Shown here piece by piece: positions 61,439 through 64,000 of a stretch of DNA of 64,000 bases. A model generated the notes under the pieces. That model was not told the DNA's origin, did not search any database, and saw only the letters and a list, made by a program, of their open reading frames with translations. Source of the DNA: Chloroflexota bacterium (GTDB lineage: Bacteria; Chloroflexota; Anaerolineae; UBA7937; B3-Chlor); the NCBI GenBank assembly GCA_030603665.1, contig JAUVXJ010000009.1:62001-126000 (forward strand). Direction: 5' to 3'. The position numbers and the translations under genes were made by a program. Every line of letters begins with the position of its first letter. Position 1 is the first letter of the stretch.

Positions 61439-63067
61439 ATGGCCAAGTCAAAGGCAGGGCAAGCGAAGCAGAACAGAAGGGAGCACGATGAGGTGGGCGC
61501 TGAGCTAGCTGCGCTGCTAAGAGAGCGCCAGGAGGAGATCGCTACAGCCTGGACGGAGATGGTGCAGGCCTTGCCGGGCTCGTTGTACAGTTCTCTGCCT
61601 CCGGAGGAAGTGCGCTCTCTTACACTGCGGGGAATCGGGGCGATGGTTGAAAGCCTGGAGACTGGTCCCCGGGCAGCTCTGGACGAGTACCTCGCTGATA
61701 TCTGCCCCGCTGGCGGTCAAGCGGTGCCTGATGTGGCTGCTGTGGTCGAGACCCTGCTGCTGTGCAAGGATGCGGCCTTGCCCATCATTCGAGACGCGTG
61801 TGGCCCTGATTCCAGCGCAACCTGGGCCCTGGTCTCTGAATTGGAGGAATGCCTGCGCTGGATGGTCGGTCGTCTCACGAGCCTGTGCACCAGCGAGATT
61901 AGCCGGCAGTTGCAGGAGGAGAAAGCGCGGGTGGCGATCCTCCTGGACATGGTGGAGACGGTGAGCTCTACGCTGGAGTTGGACCATGTAGTGAGCCGCG
62001 TGGCCGAGGAGATAGTCACTGCGCTGGGAGTGGATGCCTGTACGTTCCATCTGGTGGACGAGGAGCAGCGTTCCGCGGTTTTCCTTCGGCGGCCTGCCGA
62101 CTGGGCGTCGCGTGTTTTTCGATCCTTTGACAGTTACAAGAGCTACTTCCATGAGGTATTAACGACACGGGAGCCGGTGACGAGCTACGACGTGCAGTCT
62201 GATCCGCGCTTTCCCCTGGACACGGCCCGTGAATTAAGGGCCAAATCTACCGTGGGCGTGCCTCTGATGGTAAAGGGCAAGGTGATAGCCGTGGCCTGGG
62301 CGTACACCGTGGACGACTATCGTCGCTTCACCGATGAGGAGATCGCGTTGGCCCAGGGTATTGGGAACATGCTGGGTCTGGTCATCCAGAACGCCCAGCT
62401 CTACGAACGATCGAAGGTGCTGACGGTAATGGAGGAGCGGTCCCGTCTCTCGCGCGAGATCCACGACGGCGTTGCTCAAACCCTGGGCGCCCTGCAACTG
62501 AAGGCCTCCCAACTCGAGGATTCGCTGTCCAACCAGCAAGTCGATGAACTGCGGGGTCTCCTGTCTGAGTTGCAGGACATGATCAGTCGAGCCTACCGGG
62601 ATCTGCGCGAGGCCATGCTGGGTCTGCGCACCGTAGTAGAGCCAGGGACGGATTTGGTCACGGTATTGCGAGAGTATCTGACTCATTACCAGGCCCAGTA
62701 TGGCCTGGACGTGCGATTGGAGGCAAACGAGGGGGAGCCAGCCGCATTGGATGGAGAAGAGCAGGCGCAGGCGATGCGCATCGTCCAGGAGGCGCTGCGC
62801 AACGTGCGCAGGCATGCTGGGACGGCAAGGGCAACTGTGCGCATCGAACGGCACGCCGGCGGTCTGCGGATCTGCGTAGTGGATGAGGGCCAGGGGTTTG
62901 ACCAGAGCCTCCTCGGGGGGTGGGACGACAGCCGACACTTGGGCCTACGCACCATGCGCGAGCGAGCACAAAGTGTGGGCGGGACCGTGGCCGTGGAGTC
63001 GCAGCCCGGGCACGGAACCACCGTTGTGCTGCAACTGCCGCTGTACGAGGACGGGGGACCGGAATGA
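61439..63067 (+). CDS. Sensor histidine kinase, NarL-partner type (GAF, HisKA_3)
   Basis: A 542-residue soluble kinase. Residues 15-140 form a helical domain (ELAALLRERQEEIATAWTEM) like the RsbRD N-terminal sensor. A GAF domain follows (about 185-320, LVDEEQRSAVFLRRPADWAS to ALAQGIGNMLGLVIQNAQLY). Then comes the HisKA_3 helix with phospho-His342 (SREIHDGVAQTLGALQLK) and an ATPase domain (IVQEALRNVRRHAGTA, VVDEGQGFD, LGLRTMRERAQSVGG). There are no membrane segments, so it senses a cytoplasmic signal. GGTGAG precedes ATG 61439; ATG 61427 is also possible. Its stop overlaps the response regulator start (ATGA). Its partner is certain; its signal is unknown. Confidence 0.9.
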   Translation: MAKSKAGQAKQNRREHDEVGAELAALLRERQEEIATAWTEMVQALPGSLYSSLPPEEVRSLTLRGIGAMVESLETGPRAALDEYLADICPAGGQAVPDVAAVVETLLLCKDAALPIIRDACGPDSSATWALVSELEECLRWMVGRLTSLCTSEISRQLQEEKARVAILLDMVETVSSTLELDHVVSRVAEEIVTALGVDACTFHLVDEEQRSAVFLRRPADWASRVFRSFDSYKSYFHEVLTTREPVTSYDVQSDPRFPLDTARELRAKSTVGVPLMVKGKVIAVAWAYTVDDYRRFTDEEIALAQGIGNMLGLVIQNAQLYERSKVLTVMEERSRLSREIHDGVAQTLGALQLKASQLEDSLSNQQVDELRGLLSELQDMISRAYRDLREAMLGLRTVVEPGTDLVTVLREYLTHYQAQYGLDVRLEANEGEPAALDGEEQAQAMRIVQEALRNVRRHAGTARATVRIERHAGGLRICVVDEGQGFDQSLLGGWDDSRHLGLRTMRERAQSVGGTVAVESQPGHGTTVVLQLPLYEDGGPE

Positions 63068-63735
63068 GCGAGCCCTTGCGTGTTCTACTGGTGGACGATC
63101 ACATCCTCTTTCGCAGAGGGGTGCAAGCTGTGCTGGACGCCCGTTCGGACATAGAGGTAGTGGGGGAGGCCGGTGATGGCCTCGAGGCGGTGGCCGTGGC
63201 GCGCGACACCATGCCTGACGTGATCCTCATGGACATCGGCATGCCCGGATGCGATGGGCTGGAAGCCACCCGGCTGATCAAGCAGGAGATGCCGTACGTC
63301 AAGGTGTTCATGCTCACCGTATCTGACGATGACGAAAATCTCTTCGAAGCGATCAAGAGTGGCGCACAAGGGTATCTGACCAAGGACTTGAAAGCTCAGC
63401 AGTTGTTCGACGCACTGGAGGGCGTGGCCAGAGGAGAGGCAGCCTTGTCCGGGGCGATCGCGGCCAAGATCTTGAGGGAGTTCGAGACGACCAGCAGACG
63501 TCCAGACGAGGAGTTGGAAGCCACGGAGCCGCTCACGGAGCGAGAGATAGAGGTTCTCGAGTTGGTGGTGGAGGGAAGGTCTAACGAGGAGATCGCCCAG
63601 AGCCTGGTTATTTCCGAGAGCACGGTGAAGAACCATCTGAGGAACATCCTGGGCAAGCTGCACCTCCGTAACCGCATTCAGGCAGCGGTCTACGCGGTGC
63701 GCCAGGGGCTGGTGGAGGATCCTCCGCAGAACTAG
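63064..63735 (+). CDS. NarL/FixJ-type response regulator
   Basis: A 223-residue regulator. The receiver domain (residues 1-125) has the acidic pair Asp11-Asp12, the phospho-acceptor Asp57 (VILMDIGMPGCDGLEA) and the conserved Lys in GYLTKDLKAQQL. A C-terminal LuxR-type helix-turn-helix follows (LTEREIEVLELVVEGRSNEE and SESTVKNHLRNILGKLHLRN). It is translated with the kinase and must be phosphorylated by it. No target operator was recognised; the ccm operon promoter and its own promoter lie just upstream and are candidates by position only. An intrinsic terminator follows. Confidence 0.95.
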   Translation: MSEPLRVLLVDDHILFRRGVQAVLDARSDIEVVGEAGDGLEAVAVARDTMPDVILMDIGMPGCDGLEATRLIKQEMPYVKVFMLTVSDDDENLFEAIKSGAQGYLTKDLKAQQLFDALEGVARGEAALSGAIAAKILREFETTSRRPDEELEATEPLTEREIEVLELVVEGRSNEEIAQSLVISESTVKNHLRNILGKLHLRNRIQAAVYAVRQGLVEDPPQN

Positions 63736-63794
63736 CCCTGCATATAGACATAACAGTGCCCTACCGTACTAGCCATTGGTGGGTACGATTGACT

Positions 63795-63822
63795 AAAAGA
63801 ACTATCGAAAGATGGTTCTTTT
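63795..63822 (+). terminator. Intrinsic terminator of the two-component operon
   Basis: AAAAGAACTATC (63795-63806) pairs with GATGGTTCTTTT (63811-63822), with one T-G pair, around a GAAA tetraloop. TTTT ends the stem and ATTTTG follows. It lies 60 bases after the regulator stop and is a classic rho-independent terminator. Confidence 0.85.
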
Positions 63823-63872
63823 ATTTTGCCAGAATGGGCATTTTTGCTCTTACTGCCGCCGGGACGCAATAG

Positions 63873-63878
63873 TATACT
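63873..63878 (+). promoter_or_regulatory. -10 box before the last gene
   Basis: TATACT (63873-63878) stands seven bases before ATG 63885, so the transcript may start at or next to the start codon (leaderless). No convincing -35 box is present at the usual distance. Confidence 0.4.
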
Positions 63879-63884
63879 GGTGTC

Positions 63885-64000
63885 ATGGGGAAGGAGCGGA
63901 GAGTCACGCCGAGGGCACGTGTGCTCGTCGCCTCTGGCCTGTCTCTATTCGGCGAGGGCATCGAGGAGCTGCTGCGCCAGGAGCCCGGACTGGAGATTGT
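63885..64000 (+). CDS. Receiver-like regulatory protein, N-terminal part (partial)
   Basis: Only 38 codons are in the window. After a basic lead (GKERRVTPRA) it reads RVLVASGLSLFGEGIEELLR and QEPGLEIV, the pattern of the first strand and helix of NarL-type receiver domains. The acidic pair expected after the first strand (LVDDH) is replaced by LVASG, so it may be a non-phosphorylated pseudo-receiver. The ATG has no ribosome site because the -10 box lies directly upstream. The rest, including any output domain, is outside. Confidence 0.5.
   Translation, partial: MGKERRVTPRARVLVASGLSLFGEGIEELLRQEPGLEI

Overview
The window is a GC-rich stretch of bacterial chromosome that looks like one organism throughout. 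No rRNA or tRNA gene, CRISPR array, insertion sequence or prophage was recognised. Several features suggest an anaerobic Chloroflexota (Anaerolineae- or Dehalococcoidia-like) bacterium: a mevalonate kinase with an archaeal-type isopentenyl phosphate kinase, many GTG/TTG starts, multihaem cytochromes, an Hdr/formate dehydrogenase cluster, and a cytochrome c maturation set of the variant type with a CXXXY CcmE. This placement is an inference from gene content. No phylogeny could be run.

Layout. 1-2 kb: end of a glycosyltransferase gene, a radical SAM protein and a cyclophilin-like protein. 2.0-10.1 kb: the ATP synthase operon (atpI-like, B, E, F, a shortened H, A, G, D, C) followed by mreB, behind a good sigma-70-type promoter. 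10.8-16.4 kb: a Yip1-type membrane protein and a MacAB-like export operon ending in a TolB-like lipoprotein. 16.7-22.9 kb: three ion transporters, each paired with a small putative ligand-sensing protein (universal stress, CBS and PII-like). 23.0-25.3 kb: a DUF2179 protein, a Mut7-C RNase-like protein and a CNNM/CorC-type protein. 25.6-30.3 kb: mevalonate kinase, cupin, isopentenyl phosphate kinase, RNA 3'-phosphate cyclase and RNase Z.

30.4-48.9 kb is the most interesting part, an energy-metabolism supercluster on the plus strand. It holds a GcvH-like lipoyl carrier protein; a membrane module of two multihaem cytochromes c (6 and 7 haem motifs), a cytochrome b and an HdrD/DsrK-like protein; a haem O synthase-like gene; a lipoate-protein ligase; hdrB, hdrC, a small ORF, a second HdrD-like gene, hdrA and mvhD/flpD; then nuoE-like, nuoF-like and fdhA genes. 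hdrA and fdhA are each interrupted by one in-frame TGA exactly where the family carries Cys or selenocysteine, and each TGA is followed by a hairpin with the features of a bacterial SECIS. I read both as full-length selenoproteins. Together the genes look like a cytoplasmic flavin-based bifurcating Hdr-formate dehydrogenase-NAD(P)H complex, plus a membrane quinone/cytochrome module with the same type of CCG subunit. A lipoylated protein and its ligase sit in the same neighbourhood, which recalls the sHdr-LbpA systems of sulfur oxidisers.

48.9-51.3 kb: a strong bidirectional terminator, a response-regulator remnant and typA. 51.5-61.2 kb (minus strand): cytochrome c maturation genes ccmE, ccmF, ccmA, ccmB, ccmC and ccmD, plus a second ccmF. 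Each ccmF is followed directly by a secreted, membrane-anchored carboxypeptidase-regulatory-like protein. These genes would mature the cytochromes encoded at 31-34 kb. 61.4-64.0 kb: a NarL-type two-component pair and the start of another receiver-like gene that runs off the window.
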